From Bradyrhizobium manausense (GTDB lineage Bacteria; Pseudomonadota; Alphaproteobacteria; Rhizobiales; Xanthobacteraceae): a stretch of 64,000 nucleotides of DNA. Below the pieces are notes generated by a model. It was not told where the DNA came from and ran no database searches. It saw only the letters and a program-made list of their open reading frames with translations. The translations under genes were made by a program, and so were the position numbers. Location: the NCBI RefSeq assembly GCF_018131105.1, contig NZ_JAFCJI010000001.1:2666001-2730000 (forward strand), read 5' to 3'. This document shows positions 53,010 to 62,172 of this stretch, piece after piece; positions within the stretch are counted from its first letter, which is position 1; each line of letters begins with the position of its first letter.

Positions 53010-54593
53010 TCAGGCGCTGGCGAGTGAAGCGGTGGCGAGCGTGGGCCTGCCGACCGGAACGCGCGACGCCGCCTCGCGCAGCCAGGCGATCAGCGCGTAG
53101 CCGATGATGAATCCGAAGGCGAAGGTCGGGACCACGAACGACCAGAGGAACGACCAGGCCGGGACGTTGTCGACGACCTCCATCACCGGCATCGGGCTGA
53201 TCAGGTGGATCGCCATCAGCACCCACAGCATCGTGGTCATGCCGCCGCCAAAGACGAGACCATCGCGCATCCGCCGCGTGATCCGCGACCGATGGCTCCA
53301 CGTCGAATCCTGCACCAGCAGCGCCGCCATGCCCGCGATCCCCCAGGGAAAGATCAGGAGCGGCAGATCGTGCCAGATGACGTCGAAACGAGGCCTGTCC
53401 GGAAACTGGTAGACGTCGAACGCCGCCTGGATGATGCCAAAGATCGGGGTGCTCAAGAGGCCGACCGTCAGGATGAAGGCAATCGGCACTCCGCCGAAAA
53501 TGCTCTCGTTCGCGAAGGCGTATTGCCGCTTGAGGTGGTAGACCAGCGAGAAATTGATGATGAGGTAGAGCGGCGTCGTCACCAGCGTCCGCAGCATGGC
53601 GACATCCGAGTCACCAGGCATGTGAACGACCTTGCCGGACCCGACCAACCACGCCAGGCACCACACAAAGGCGAAGCCGGCCACGACCGCGACGAACTTC
53701 AGGATGCCGGGCGGTGCCGGTTCCAGCGTGAAGCCGATCCGCCCCAGCCTTTGCCTGCTGCGGCCGAGGGTCCATTCATCGGCCAGCGCGGCGCGCGCGG
53801 CGAACAGGAAGAGATTGTTGAGCAGGGCATCCATATCCTTGCGCAGATCTTCCAGCATGCATCCCGCCGCGGTCTGGGCCGCGAGTTGCAGTTGGCTCAC
53901 CACGCTGTGGCGGGTCGAGAGCTGGTCGAGCGCCTGCCAGTCATCAGGCTCGACAAGGCTGTCCTCCATGATCGCACCGTAGATCTCGGCACTGCTCTTG
54001 AGCACGCGGACGGTGCGGAAGCAGAGCGAATCGTAGACCGCGAGCAGCTCCGCATAGAGATCGGAATTGCGTTCCATGAAGGGCTGATGCTCGGAAGCCC
54101 AGCGCTCGAGATGAAGCATCAGCGCCGAGATCTTGAGGAAGCGCGACTGGATCGCGGTCGATTGCGTGGCGCGGAAATCATCGACCTGGTAGCCGACCCT
54201 GGACAGCTTGCGCTGCAGGCTCGGCATGTCGTCGGGACCGACCTGGAACGACGCGGCGGCAAGCGCGTCGCGCAGCGCGAACGCGCTGACGGGAATGCCG
54301 GCCAGCCCCTGGCAGAGTTTTCTCCACCACCTCGGCACGACCGGAATGAGCCAGGCGACCATCAGGACCCAGACCGCAGCGAGCGGCGACAGCTTCGCGG
54401 GAAGAAAAGCGTAGATCAAAAGGAACGGCGTGATGAAGACGGCGAGGCCGAACAGGAACAGCGGCCGCGTCGTGAACGAGCGCGTCCCCTTCAGCGTGTG
54501 AAACCTGAACCAGTAGAACAACACGACCAGAAGCGGTCCGCCGAACGACTCGAAGATCGCATTCAGGGGTTCTACGACATGAGCAAGCGACAC
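53010..54593 (-). CDS. Polytopic membrane protein paired with CHAT gene
   Basis: A 527-residue protein I do not recognise. Three predicted TM helices lie at about 13-31, 44-64 and 68-86, then a soluble helical region of about 200 residues (90-290) with M-E-R-N-S-D-L-Y-A-E-L, then about six TM helices (296-505). There is no signal peptide or catalytic motif. It is 73 bases downstream of the CHAT-TPR gene in the same direction, so the two probably form one unit. The large internal loop could be the contact for the CHAT protein. Confidence 0.75.
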   Translation of the reverse strand: MSLAHVVEPLNAIFESFGGPLLVVLFYWFRFHTLKGTRSFTTRPLFLFGLAVFITPFLLIYAFLPAKLSPLAAVWVLMVAWLIPVVPRWWRKLCQGLAGIPVSAFALRDALAAASFQVGPDDMPSLQRKLSRVGYQVDDFRATQSTAIQSRFLKISALMLHLERWASEHQPFMERNSDLYAELLAVYDSLCFRTVRVLKSSAEIYGAIMEDSLVEPDDWQALDQLSTRHSVVSQLQLAAQTAAGCMLEDLRKDMDALLNNLFLFAARAALADEWTLGRSRQRLGRIGFTLEPAPPGILKFVAVVAGFAFVWCLAWLVGSGKVVHMPGDSDVAMLRTLVTTPLYLIINFSLVYHLKRQYAFANESIFGGVPIAFILTVGLLSTPIFGIIQAAFDVYQFPDRPRFDVIWHDLPLLIFPWGIAGMAALLVQDSTWSHRSRITRRMRDGLVFGGGMTTMLWVLMAIHLISPMPVMEVVDNVPAWSFLWSFVVPTFAFGFIIGYALIAWLREAASRVPVGRPTLATASLASA

Positions 54594-54666
54594 GATGAAC
54601 TCCTATCGCCAGGGTTCGCTGTTAAAGGGCGCCGAACACCACGGCATGCGGCGGCCGCGTGAAGCG

Positions 54667-56484
54667 TCACGCGGCCTGGGCGACCATCTTGGCCTTCTGG
54701 ACCAGCAGATCGATATTGTCGGGGGCCAGCGCGATCGCGCTGTCCATATCGTTCTGGGCCTTCACCACGTCCTTGATCTGGGCATAGGCATTGGCCCGCG
54801 ACACCAGATATTTCGGCTCGTTCTCGTTGGTCGCGATCGCCATGCCGAACGCCTTGATCGCGTCCTCGACATAGCCGCGCTTGTCGTCGGTGCCGGCGGC
54901 CGTCATGCTGACGATGCCCTTGATCCAGTAGAACTCGGCGTTCTTCGGCTTGAGCTTGATCGCTTCGGTAATGTCGCTCAGCGCATTCTCGTAGAGACCG
55001 ACGGTCACGTTGAAGTTGGCTCGCCGCACGAAATATTCCGGCTTCGCCGGATCGAGCTTGAGCATGTAGGCGAAGCTCGCGGCGGCCTTCGGGATCTGCT
55101 TCTGCTTGTGCTGAAGCGTGCCGAGATCGAAATAGACCTTTGCGAGCCGGACCGAGAGTTCGGAATCGCCGGCCAGGAGACCGTGCAGTTCCTGTCCGCG
55201 CCGGGTCAGGTCCTCCAGCGCCTCGACCGTCGTCGGGGCGATCAGCAGCGCCTCCATGAAGTCATCGCGGCGCTGTTGCAGCATTTCCTTCGAGGGGCGC
55301 CCCGCCTCGGGCGGCGCGACCTGCGGCTGCGGCGCTTCGACGTCGAAGATCCGGCCATCGGGCGAGCGCATGTAGAGGACCGGAATGCCCCACTCGACGC
55401 GCGACTTCTCCTGGATGAATTTGCGCGCGAGCGTGACCGCATCGTCGATCGGACGGTTGCCGGCAAGCGCTGCGTAAAATCCCTCCGACATCGAGATCGC
55501 AGCGTTGTCGGTGATTGGAAACTGCATCGCCACCACGGCGGGCAGCCATCCCGTCTTCATCAATCCGATCGCCGGATTGCCGAAGCGGTCGCCGACATTG
55601 ACCCTGGCGCTCTCGCAGCAATTGAGCACGATCAGGCGCAGGCTGCGCCGCGCTCCCGTCAGCATCATCGCGAGGTCGGTGGCGAACTTCTTCACCGGCT
55701 TGCCGTCCTCGTCGACCATGACGACGAAGCCGCTGGCGCCGGCGCCTGGCAATGCCTCCTCGACGCCGCCATGCCCGATGAAGTGGAAGATGTGCCATTC
55801 TCCTTCAAGCAGCTTCTTCATCAGGTCTTTGCCGGTCCCGCCGGGGACCCACTGGAAATCGACCTTGCCTTCGTGCTGGAGTGCGTCGATGCCCTTATTG
55901 ATGCGGTCGCGCTCCTTGACGACGTTGAGCTTCGGCCATTCGCTGGTCGATGGATCGGCGATCATGCCGAGGATGCGCAACGGTCCCTTGACGCCCATCC
56001 GGCCGACGCCGCCCGCCGTCTCGAGATAACGCACGATGGGGCGCGTGAGGCTGACGAAGCCGGGCATGTCGTCTTCGTCGTAGAGATATTCCCAGGGCAG
56101 TCCGGCGAGGTCAGCCGCCTCGATGCGCAGCTTGATCCTCAGATCCTGCGCGGCACCCTTGCTGCGCTCATAGATCCGCTGGATCGACGGCACGTCGGTG
56201 AAGACGCTGCGAAACACGCCGCGGCCAAAATCCCGCAACACCTGCTCGCCGCGCGTGGTCGGTCCCTGGCGATTCTTGTCGTCGATCTCGAGGACGGCGC
56301 TTTCGAGCTCGCCGCGCAGCTTGGCCAATTCGCCGGGTGCCGAGAACCAGAATTTGACCTGGCTCTTCGGCGCCTCGCCCGCCGGAGACCTGACGACCCG
56401 GCCGTAATATTGCTGAGGACCGCCGCCCATCGGCAGGTCGGAGCCGATCTCGAGCTCGAAATCTTCGTATTCGGCAACAGGCAT
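54667..56484 (-). CDS. CHAT-domain protease-like protein with TPR repeats
   Basis: A 605-residue protein, counted from ATG at 56484 (GAGG seven bases before). Residues about 1-125 are a beta-rich domain of unknown type. A CHAT (caspase-HetF) domain spans about 125-380, with the L-P-W-E-Y-L-Y-D motif, the catalytic His of F-I-G-H-G-G (H238) and the Cys of I-V-L-N-C-C-E-S-A (C289 or C290). The C-terminal third carries TPR-like helices (about 425-600; S-F-A-Y-M-L-K-L-D-P-A-K-P, A-I-K-L-K-P-K-N-A-E-F-Y-W). The dyad looks active. The target is unknown. It is divergent from a DUF350/ATP-grasp operon. Confidence 0.88.
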   Translation of the reverse strand: MPVAEYEDFELEIGSDLPMGGGPQQYYGRVVRSPAGEAPKSQVKFWFSAPGELAKLRGELESAVLEIDDKNRQGPTTRGEQVLRDFGRGVFRSVFTDVPSIQRIYERSKGAAQDLRIKLRIEAADLAGLPWEYLYDEDDMPGFVSLTRPIVRYLETAGGVGRMGVKGPLRILGMIADPSTSEWPKLNVVKERDRINKGIDALQHEGKVDFQWVPGGTGKDLMKKLLEGEWHIFHFIGHGGVEEALPGAGASGFVVMVDEDGKPVKKFATDLAMMLTGARRSLRLIVLNCCESARVNVGDRFGNPAIGLMKTGWLPAVVAMQFPITDNAAISMSEGFYAALAGNRPIDDAVTLARKFIQEKSRVEWGIPVLYMRSPDGRIFDVEAPQPQVAPPEAGRPSKEMLQQRRDDFMEALLIAPTTVEALEDLTRRGQELHGLLAGDSELSVRLAKVYFDLGTLQHKQKQIPKAAASFAYMLKLDPAKPEYFVRRANFNVTVGLYENALSDITEAIKLKPKNAEFYWIKGIVSMTAAGTDDKRGYVEDAIKAFGMAIATNENEPKYLVSRANAYAQIKDVVKAQNDMDSAIALAPDNIDLLVQKAKMVAQAA

Positions 56485-56754
56485 TTTGAGCCTCACTCAA
56501 CAAGATTTTGGTCTGAACGAAGTATCCCTCGAATCGAGCGGCCGAGATGACGGCGGCCGCAAAGCAATGTCTCAGACTATCACATGCAACCTCGAGACGC
56601 ATTTGTGAAGCATGTCTCATGCGGCCCGAATTTTTGTGCGGTGCCCGGCGCGTGCCGGAGAGCCGGGTTGTTTCTGGGGATCGAACCTGACAGGCCGGTG
56701 CGGCGACTAAGCGATCGTGCCAGAATTCGCGGGCGCCAACGTCGGACCTCTCCC

Positions 56755-57159
56755 ATGATCCTGCAATCGCTCGCCGGCCTGCCCGCCTTCCTGGTCTATT
56801 TCTGCACCGGGCTGATCGCGATAGTGGCATATCTGTTCGTCTACACGCGGATGACGCCGCACAACGAGTTCCAGCTGATCCGGGACAACGATCCAGCGGC
56901 TGCGATTGCGCTCGGCCTCAGCCTGCTCGGCTTCGTGGCGCCCCTGTTCAGCGCGATCGCCCATTCCGCCAATGTGCTGGACTGCCTGGTCTGGGCCTTC
57001 GTCGCGCTGATCGTGCAGGTCGCCGTGTTCTACATCGTGAAAATTCCGGTGCCGAACCTGTCGGGGCGGATCGCCGCCGGTGAGCTCGCGCCCGCCATCT
57101 GGCTCGGCCTGTCCTCGCTCGCAGCGGGCCTGCTGAACGCCGCCTGCATGATCTATTGA
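56755..57159 (+). CDS. DUF350 membrane protein (YjfL-like)
   Basis: A 134-residue protein with four hydrophobic helices: it begins M-I-L-Q-S-L-A-G-L-P-A-F-L-V-Y-F and has the motif N-E-F-Q-L-I-R-D-N-D-P-A-A-A-I typical of DUF350. In Escherichia coli the homologue YjfL is encoded in one operon with YjfM (DUF1190) and the ATP-grasp protein YjfC. The same order is seen here: DUF350, small proteins, ATP-grasp. Frame stays open upstream to 56584, but ATG at 56755 fits the family. Confidence 0.9.
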   Translation: MILQSLAGLPAFLVYFCTGLIAIVAYLFVYTRMTPHNEFQLIRDNDPAAAIALGLSLLGFVAPLFSAIAHSANVLDCLVWAFVALIVQVAVFYIVKIPVPNLSGRIAAGELAPAIWLGLSSLAAGLLNAACMIY

Positions 57160-57160
57160 T

Positions 57161-57574
57161 ATGGCCGCCAAGCCTCCCACCAAAGATTTCGGCAAGCGCA
57201 GGCCCGCCGCCGTGCCGTCGGCACCGCGCGAGCCGGTGAAACGCTCGGGCCATGTCGCACTGCTGGTGATGGGGACGATTGCGGTCGGCACCACCGCCTT
57301 CACGTTGATGCCGCGGACGGCTTGCGATCCGAATCCGCCCGGGGCGACAGCCCCCGGGGCAACGGTCCCCGGCGCAGCGGCGCCGGCATCGGCGAGCACC
57401 AACTGCAGCAGCCGCAGCTCATCAGGCAGCTCGCATTGGTCGTCGCGGTCGAGCTTCTACAGCAGCGACTCCTCAAGTCATTCCTCGTCGGGTGGCTCGT
57501 CCAGCTCAGCCTCCGGTGGCGTCACGCGTGGCGGCTTCGGCTCGTTCGCGCATGCCTTCTCGGGCGGGAGCTGA
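57161..57574 (+). CDS. Ser-rich small membrane/periplasmic protein of the DUF350 operon
   Basis: A 137-residue protein starting one base after the DUF350 stop. A basic N-terminus (K-R-R-P, K-R-S-G-H) is followed by a TM helix around 31-47 (V-A-L-L-V-M-G-T-I-A-V-G-T-T-A-F-T-L-M), a Pro/Ala/Thr-rich stretch, and a Ser-rich tail ending G-G-F-G-S-F-A-H-A-F-S-G. The position corresponds to YjfM/YgiB (DUF1190), which also end in R-G-G-F-G-type motifs, but the similarity is weak. Confidence 0.72.
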   Translation: MAAKPPTKDFGKRRPAAVPSAPREPVKRSGHVALLVMGTIAVGTTAFTLMPRTACDPNPPGATAPGATVPGAAAPASASTNCSSRSSSGSSHWSSRSSFYSSDSSSHSSSGGSSSSASGGVTRGGFGSFAHAFSGGS

Positions 57575-57638
57575 CGCGCGAGGTTTTGAATTCAACGCCG
57601 CGCGCCTGTCTGGTTTAAAGCGTGCGGGAGGACAGGCC

Positions 57639-57881
57639 ATGAAACGCTCGCGAAGGGTCATGCTCACGCTGATGGGAAGCGCCGCGGTCAGCGCCGCCTC
57701 GATGGGATTCACCAGGCGAGAACATCCCTGCGGCTCCGGGCTCGAAGCCGTGCCCGGCATCGACGGCGAGCCATATTGCCGGCCGCGCTATGGCGGCTTC
57801 GGCGGCACGCTGCATCGCATGCACGGTAGCCATCATGGTCAAGGTCATGGCGGTCAAGGTCATGGCGGTCACGGCGGCTGA
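57639..57881 (+). CDS. Small Gly/His-rich exported protein of the DUF350 operon
   Basis: An 80-residue protein behind a GGGAGG ribosome site. It has a signal-like start (M-K-R-S-R-R-V-M-L-T-L-M-G-S-A-A-V-S-A-A-S), then C-G-S-G and Y-C-R-P-R-Y-G-G-F-G-G, and ends in a Gly/His tail H-H-G-Q-G-H-G-G-Q-G-H-G-G-H. The G-G-F-G motif is shared with the previous gene, so one may derive from the other. The Gly-His tail may bind metal. It is followed three bases later by the ATP-grasp gene. Confidence 0.75.
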   Translation: MKRSRRVMLTLMGSAAVSAASMGFTRREHPCGSGLEAVPGIDGEPYCRPRYGGFGGTLHRMHGSHHGQGHGGQGHGGHGG

Positions 57882-57884
57882 CAC

Positions 57885-59042
57885 ATGCAACGTATCAGCT
57901 GTCCCGAGCGCGACGATTGGCAACAGACCGCCGAGCAATGCGGCTTCGCCTTCCACACCATCGACGGCGAGCGCTATTGGGACGAGCGCGCTTATTACGC
58001 CTTCACGCTCGAGGAGATCGAACGCTCGATCGAGACGCCGACCGGCGAGATCGACGCAATGTGCCTGGAGCTCGCCGGCCGCGTGATCGGCGACGAGCGC
58101 CATCTGCGCCGGCTGAAGATACCGGAGGCATTCTGGAGCCTGATCTCCGAGAGCTGGGAGCGCGACGACCACAGCCTGTACGGCCGTCTCGATCTGAGAT
58201 TCGACGGCGAGAGTCCCGCAAAACTGCTCGAATACAACGCGGACACGCCGACCTCGATCTTCGAGGCCGCGGTGTTCCAATGGACCTGGCTCGAGCAGGC
58301 GATCGAGAGGTGCATCATCCCCGCGCGCGCCGATCAGTTCAACTCGATCCACGAGCGACTGATCGAGGCATGGAAGCAAGTTGCTGCGAATAAGCATCTG
58401 CACCTTACCGGCACCACCGGCAACGAGGAAGACGCCGGCACGCTCGCTTATCTCGAGGATACCGCGCGCCAGGCGGGCCTCTCGACCACGCTGCTCGACA
58501 TCGAGGAGATCGGCTGGCGCGACGTCGGCGGCTTCGTCGATCTCGACAACCGCGACATGGAGCTTGTCTTCAAGCTCTACCCCTGGGAATGGATGTTCCA
58601 CGATGCCTTCGGCGCAAAGCTACTGGGCGCGCCGACGCGCTGGATCGAGCCTCCGTGGAAAGCGGTGCTCTCCAACAAGGGCATCCTGCCGCTGCTCTGG
58701 GAGATATTTCCAAACCATCCCAACCTGCTGCCGGCTTACTTCGAGGACGATCCACGCGCCGCCGAGCTCGGCAGCTCCTACGTCCGCAAGCCGCTGCTGT
58801 CGCGCGAAGGGGCCAACGTCACGCTGGTGTCGGGCGGAATGTCACTCGACGAGCACACGGGGCCCTACGGCGCCGAAGGCTTCGTGCGTCAGGCGCTGTC
58901 GCCGTTGCCGAATTTTTCAGGCGTCTATCCGGTGGTGGGAAGCTGGCTGGTGAACCACGAACCGTGCGGGCTTTCGATCCGCGAGGACGAGAGCCCGATC
59001 ACGGGAAACAGCTCGCGGTTCTTGCCGCATGCGATTTTGTGA
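57885..59042 (+). CDS. Glutathionylspermidine synthase-family ATP-grasp protein (YjfC-like)
   Basis: A 385-residue ATP-grasp ligase of the glutathionylspermidine synthase C-terminal family: R-L-D-L-R-F-D-G, L-E-Y-N-A-D-T-P-T-S-I-F-E, then K-L-Y-P-W-E-W-M and S-N-K-G-I-L-P-L-L-W, all conserved in YgiC/YjfC. It carries only the synthetase domain, without the amidase. The family is believed to ligate peptides or amines rather than make glutathionylspermidine. It is last in the DUF350 operon. Confidence 0.9.
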   Translation: MQRISCPERDDWQQTAEQCGFAFHTIDGERYWDERAYYAFTLEEIERSIETPTGEIDAMCLELAGRVIGDERHLRRLKIPEAFWSLISESWERDDHSLYGRLDLRFDGESPAKLLEYNADTPTSIFEAAVFQWTWLEQAIERCIIPARADQFNSIHERLIEAWKQVAANKHLHLTGTTGNEEDAGTLAYLEDTARQAGLSTTLLDIEEIGWRDVGGFVDLDNRDMELVFKLYPWEWMFHDAFGAKLLGAPTRWIEPPWKAVLSNKGILPLLWEIFPNHPNLLPAYFEDDPRAAELGSSYVRKPLLSREGANVTLVSGGMSLDEHTGPYGAEGFVRQALSPLPNFSGVYPVVGSWLVNHEPCGLSIREDESPITGNSSRFLPHAIL

Positions 59043-59056
59043 CGCTTGTTGTCTTC

Positions 59057-59079
59057 CCTTCTCCCCCTGTGGGAGAAGG
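59057..59079. repeat. Hairpin repeat between convergent genes
   Basis: CCTTCTCCC (59057-59065) and GGGAGAAGG (59071-59079) form a 9-bp stem with a five-base loop, in the short gap between the ATP-grasp gene and cheR. The TTCTCCC...GGGAGAAGG palindrome is, from memory, a widespread dispersed element in rhizobia. It may end both transcripts. Confidence 0.6.
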
Positions 59080-59092
59080 TGAAGAAGCCCTC

Positions 59093-59965
59093 TCACCTTG
59101 CCGCGGCGACCTTCAGCGGCTGCGGCATCAGTCCGCCCATCGGGCGGCCGGATCGCACGGGGTTGAGCTGGTAGAGGCCACGACGATCGGACATCGGGCG
59201 GAACACGTCGGTGATGCCGACGACCGATTCGGCGGCGCCCAGCAGCAGCGTGCCGTCCGCTTCCAGGCCCCTGGCCATGCGCTCGAAAATCACGGCCTTG
59301 GTGTCCTGATCGAAATAGATCAGGACATTGCGGCAGAAGATCACGTCGAACGTGCCGAGGTGAGAGAAGTCCTGCAACAGATTGAGCTGTCGGAACTGCA
59401 CCATCGCACGAACATCGGCATTGAGCTGCCACACGTCGCTCGATTGGGTGAAGTATTTCATCAACAGCTGGATCGGCAGGCCGCGCTGCACTTCGAACTG
59501 GCTGTAAACGCCGGCCCTGGATTTCTCCAGCACCTCCTGCGAGAGATCGGTGGCGACGATTTCGATGCGCCAGCCGGCGAGCGCGGCGCCCATCTCCTTC
59601 AGGCACATCGCGATCGAATAAGGCTCCTGCCCAGTCGACGACGCTGCCGACCAGATCCGCAGCGACTTGCGCGCGGCGCGTGCCTGAATCAGGCGAGGCA
59701 TGATGCTGTCGCGCAGATGATCGAACGGGATCCTGTCGCGGAAGAAGAAGGTTTCGTTGGTGGTCATGGCCTCGACCACATCAGTCGCAAGCCGGCCATC
59801 GCCGCTCCTGATCTTCAGCACGAGATCGGGGATCCCGGGCAGGCTCGCCTTGCGGGCCAGCGGCAGCAGGCGGCTCTCGACCAGATATTGCTTGTCGGGT
59901 GAGAGATCGAGGCCGGAGCGTTCTTTCAGGAACTTGCGCAGATAGTCGTAATCCGCAGGCGTCAC
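59093..59965 (-). CDS. cheR: Chemotaxis methyltransferase CheR
   Basis: S-adenosylmethionine-dependent methylation of Glu residues on chemoreceptors; 290 residues. It has an N-terminal helical domain with R-S-G-L-D-L and E-S-R-L, the [15 protein letters not shown] motif of the SAM pocket, and [14 protein letters not shown] at 59965 overlaps the cheB stop by four bases. It is last in the che operon. Confidence 0.95.
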   Translation of the reverse strand: MTPADYDYLRKFLKERSGLDLSPDKQYLVESRLLPLARKASLPGIPDLVLKIRSGDGRLATDVVEAMTTNETFFFRDRIPFDHLRDSIMPRLIQARAARKSLRIWSAASSTGQEPYSIAMCLKEMGAALAGWRIEIVATDLSQEVLEKSRAGVYSQFEVQRGLPIQLLMKYFTQSSDVWQLNADVRAMVQFRQLNLLQDFSHLGTFDVIFCRNVLIYFDQDTKAVIFERMARGLEADGTLLLGAAESVVGITDVFRPMSDRRGLYQLNPVRSGRPMGGLMPQPLKVAAAR

Positions 59966-61161
59966 GAGCGGTCTCCCGCAAACAGGCGGTTGACCTTGGC
60001 GCCGATCTGGTTGAGCGGCAGGATCGCCGCGCAGATGCCGGCGTTGGCCGCCGCACCCGGCATGCCCCACACCACGCTGGACGCTTCATCCTGCGCGATG
60101 ACGCTGCCGCCGGCGGCGACGATATCCTTGCCGCCGCGCATGCCGTCCGAGCCCATGCCGGTCAGGATCACGGAGAGGATGTTGCCGTGCCAGATGTCGA
60201 TGGCGGAGGTGAACAACGGATCGACCGCGGGCTTGCAGAAATTGACGGCGGGGCCGTCGTCGAGCGCGATCGCGGGTTCGGCGCCGCTGCGCACGACGCG
60301 CATATGCTTGCCGCCCGGCGCGAGATAGATGCGCCCCGGCTTCACCGGTTCGCCGTCGACAGCCTCGGCTGCGGGCTTGCGGCTCGAGCGTGCCAGATGC
60401 TCGGCGAGAATGGTGGTGAAGGTCGGCGGCATATGCTGGGTAATCAGCACCGGGAAGCGGTCGATGACGGGGCCGAGCTCGGTGACGAGCGTCATCAACG
60501 CCTGCGGGCCACCGGTCGAGGAGCCGATCAGCAGCACCTTCGGCGCCTGGGTCGAGAACGGACGCGTGGACATCGGGCCCGGGAACAGGGCGTGCGGGGC
60601 TGGTGCCGGCGCCGCAGCAGGCCGAGCAACAACCGGTGCACGCGCAACCGGCGCAGCCGGGCTCGCAGGCGCGAGCGGTGGGCTCGCCACGGCCGACTTC
60701 CGGCGCAGCCGCGCACCGAGATGACGGATCTTCTGGATCAGATCATGATGGAAGATATCGGCGGCGGACGCCTCGCGCGTCGATTCCGGTTTCGGAATGT
60801 AGTCTGCCGCGCCGAGCGACAGCGCCTTGAAGCTGACCTCCGCATTGCGGCGGGTCAGCGTCGACGCCATGATGACGACGAGATCGCGCTTCTTCGCCAG
60901 CAGTTGCGGCAGCGCCGAGATGCCGTCGAGCTCGGGCATTTCGATGTCGAGCACGGCGACGTCAGGGTTGATGCGTTCGATCTGGTTCACCGCCTCGAGC
61001 CCGGTGCGCAGCGACGCCGCGACCTCCATGTCGTGCTCGGCCCCGATCCAGCGCGAGATCAGACCGCGTATGACGACGGAGTCGTCGACGATCATCACCC
61101 GCAGCGGCCCGGCTTCACGCGACGTGCCCGTGGTCGAATTGCCTGCGAACGCCACACTCAT
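59962..61161 (-). CDS. cheB: Chemotaxis methylesterase/deamidase CheB
   Basis: Receiver-controlled esterase of methyl-accepting proteins; 399 residues. The receiver's phosphoacceptor is D72 in [12 protein letters not shown] Pro/Ala linker (about 155-205) follows, and the catalytic domain has S215 (G-S-S-T-G-G-P), H243 (I-T-Q-H-M-P-P) and D339 (G-M-G-S-D-G-M). Its stop overlaps the cheR GTG. Confidence 0.97.
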   Translation of the reverse strand: MSVAFAGNSTTGTSREAGPLRVMIVDDSVVIRGLISRWIGAEHDMEVAASLRTGLEAVNQIERINPDVAVLDIEMPELDGISALPQLLAKKRDLVVIMASTLTRRNAEVSFKALSLGAADYIPKPESTREASAADIFHHDLIQKIRHLGARLRRKSAVASPPLAPASPAAPVARAPVVARPAAAPAPAPHALFPGPMSTRPFSTQAPKVLLIGSSTGGPQALMTLVTELGPVIDRFPVLITQHMPPTFTTILAEHLARSSRKPAAEAVDGEPVKPGRIYLAPGGKHMRVVRSGAEPAIALDDGPAVNFCKPAVDPLFTSAIDIWHGNILSVILTGMGSDGMRGGKDIVAAGGSVIAQDEASSVVWGMPGAAANAGICAAILPLNQIGAKVNRLFAGDRS

Positions 61162-61235
61162 TACTCACCAACTCAGACTGAAACGGTTTAGTTGAAAACA
61201 AGCGCCGAAGGAGCCGTCCAGCCTCCGGTGTTCGC

Positions 61236-61601
61236 TCAGATCAAGCCGACTTCCTGGAACTTCGCCGTCACGATGTCCTTGTCGAAGGGCTTCATGATGT
61301 ACTCGTTGGCGCCGGCATGGAGCGCACGCGCGATGTGCGCGACGTCGTTCTCGGTGGTGCAGAACACCACCTTGGGCTGATCGCCGCCGGGCATGCGGCG
61401 GAGATGACCGAGGAACTCGTAGCCGTCCATGACAGGCATGTTCCAGTCGAGCAGCACCGCGTCGGGCAGCCCGCGCTTGCAGGCTTCCAGTGCCTTCTCA
61501 CCGTCCTCGGCTTCGAGAATCTGGAAGTCGAGGCCTTCCAGGATCCGGCGCGCAACCTTGCGGATGACGCTGGAATCATCAACGACGAGACAAGTTCGCA
61601 T
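61236..61601 (-). CDS. cheY: CheY-type single-domain response regulator
   Basis: A 121-residue receiver domain: M-R-T-C-L-V-V-D-D-S-S-V-I-R-K-V-A-R-R-I-L, phosphoacceptor Asp in A-V-L-L-D-W-N-M-P-V-M-D-G, and the lysine in I-M-K-P-F-D-K. The motif and length are of the motor-binding CheY class. It is encoded between cheW and cheB. Confidence 0.94.
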   Translation of the reverse strand: MRTCLVVDDSSVIRKVARRILEGLDFQILEAEDGEKALEACKRGLPDAVLLDWNMPVMDGYEFLGHLRRMPGGDQPKVVFCTTENDVAHIARALHAGANEYIMKPFDKDIVTAKFQEVGLI

Positions 61602-61674
61602 GTGAACCTCTGCTTCCTGTCCCCTTTGCGGGGGCACTTCCAATTGCACGTCTGTCGGCGGCCATGCCGCCGTA

Positions 61675-62148
61675 TCAGGCAGCCATCATCTCGGGTGCGA
61701 GCTCGAGCACGCGATCGACGTCGAGGACGACCATGAGCTGGCCGTCGAGACGGTGGACGCCGCCGGCGAGCTTGGCCATGCGGGGATCGAGGTTGACGGG
61801 GTTCTCCTCCATGCCGGCCTCGGGCAGGCGCAGCACCTCGCCGATCTGGTCGATCAGGAGGCCGTAGGATTCGCCGCGCAGGTCGACGCCGACCGCCATC
61901 GCCGTCTTGCCGTCTTCGTCCCGGGGCAGGCCGAGACGCGAGCGCATGTCGACCACGGTGACGATGCGGCCGCGCAGGTTCAGGACGCCCGCGATCTCGC
62001 GCGAGGACAGCGGAACCCGGGTGACGCGCTCGGGCATGAACACGTCCTGGACGCGGGAGATCGGCAGGCCGAACAGCTGGCCGCCGATCATCGCGGTGAC
62101 GTATTCGACCATGGCGCCTTCAGCGGACTGGGTCTTCTTCTTGCTCAT
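61675..62148 (-). CDS. cheW: Chemotaxis coupling protein CheW
   Basis: A 157-residue single CheW domain linking receptors to CheA. It contains M-I-G-G-Q-L-F-G-L-P-I-S-R-V-Q, S-R-E-I-A-G-V-L-N-L-R-G-R-I-V-T-V-V-D and V-L-D-V-D-R-V-L-E. It follows cheA by 24 bases, in the usual che operon order. Confidence 0.96.
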   Translation of the reverse strand: MSKKKTQSAEGAMVEYVTAMIGGQLFGLPISRVQDVFMPERVTRVPLSSREIAGVLNLRGRIVTVVDMRSRLGLPRDEDGKTAMAVGVDLRGESYGLLIDQIGEVLRLPEAGMEENPVNLDPRMAKLAGGVHRLDGQLMVVLDVDRVLELAPEMMAA

Positions 62149-62172
62149 CTCGTCTCTCCTGATCCCTTGGCG

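Noticed and set aside
54595..56550. A 651-codon plus-strand frame opposite the CHAT gene
   Set aside because: The minus strand encodes CHAT and TPR domains with catalytic residues. The plus frame has no recognisable domain and no ribosome site.
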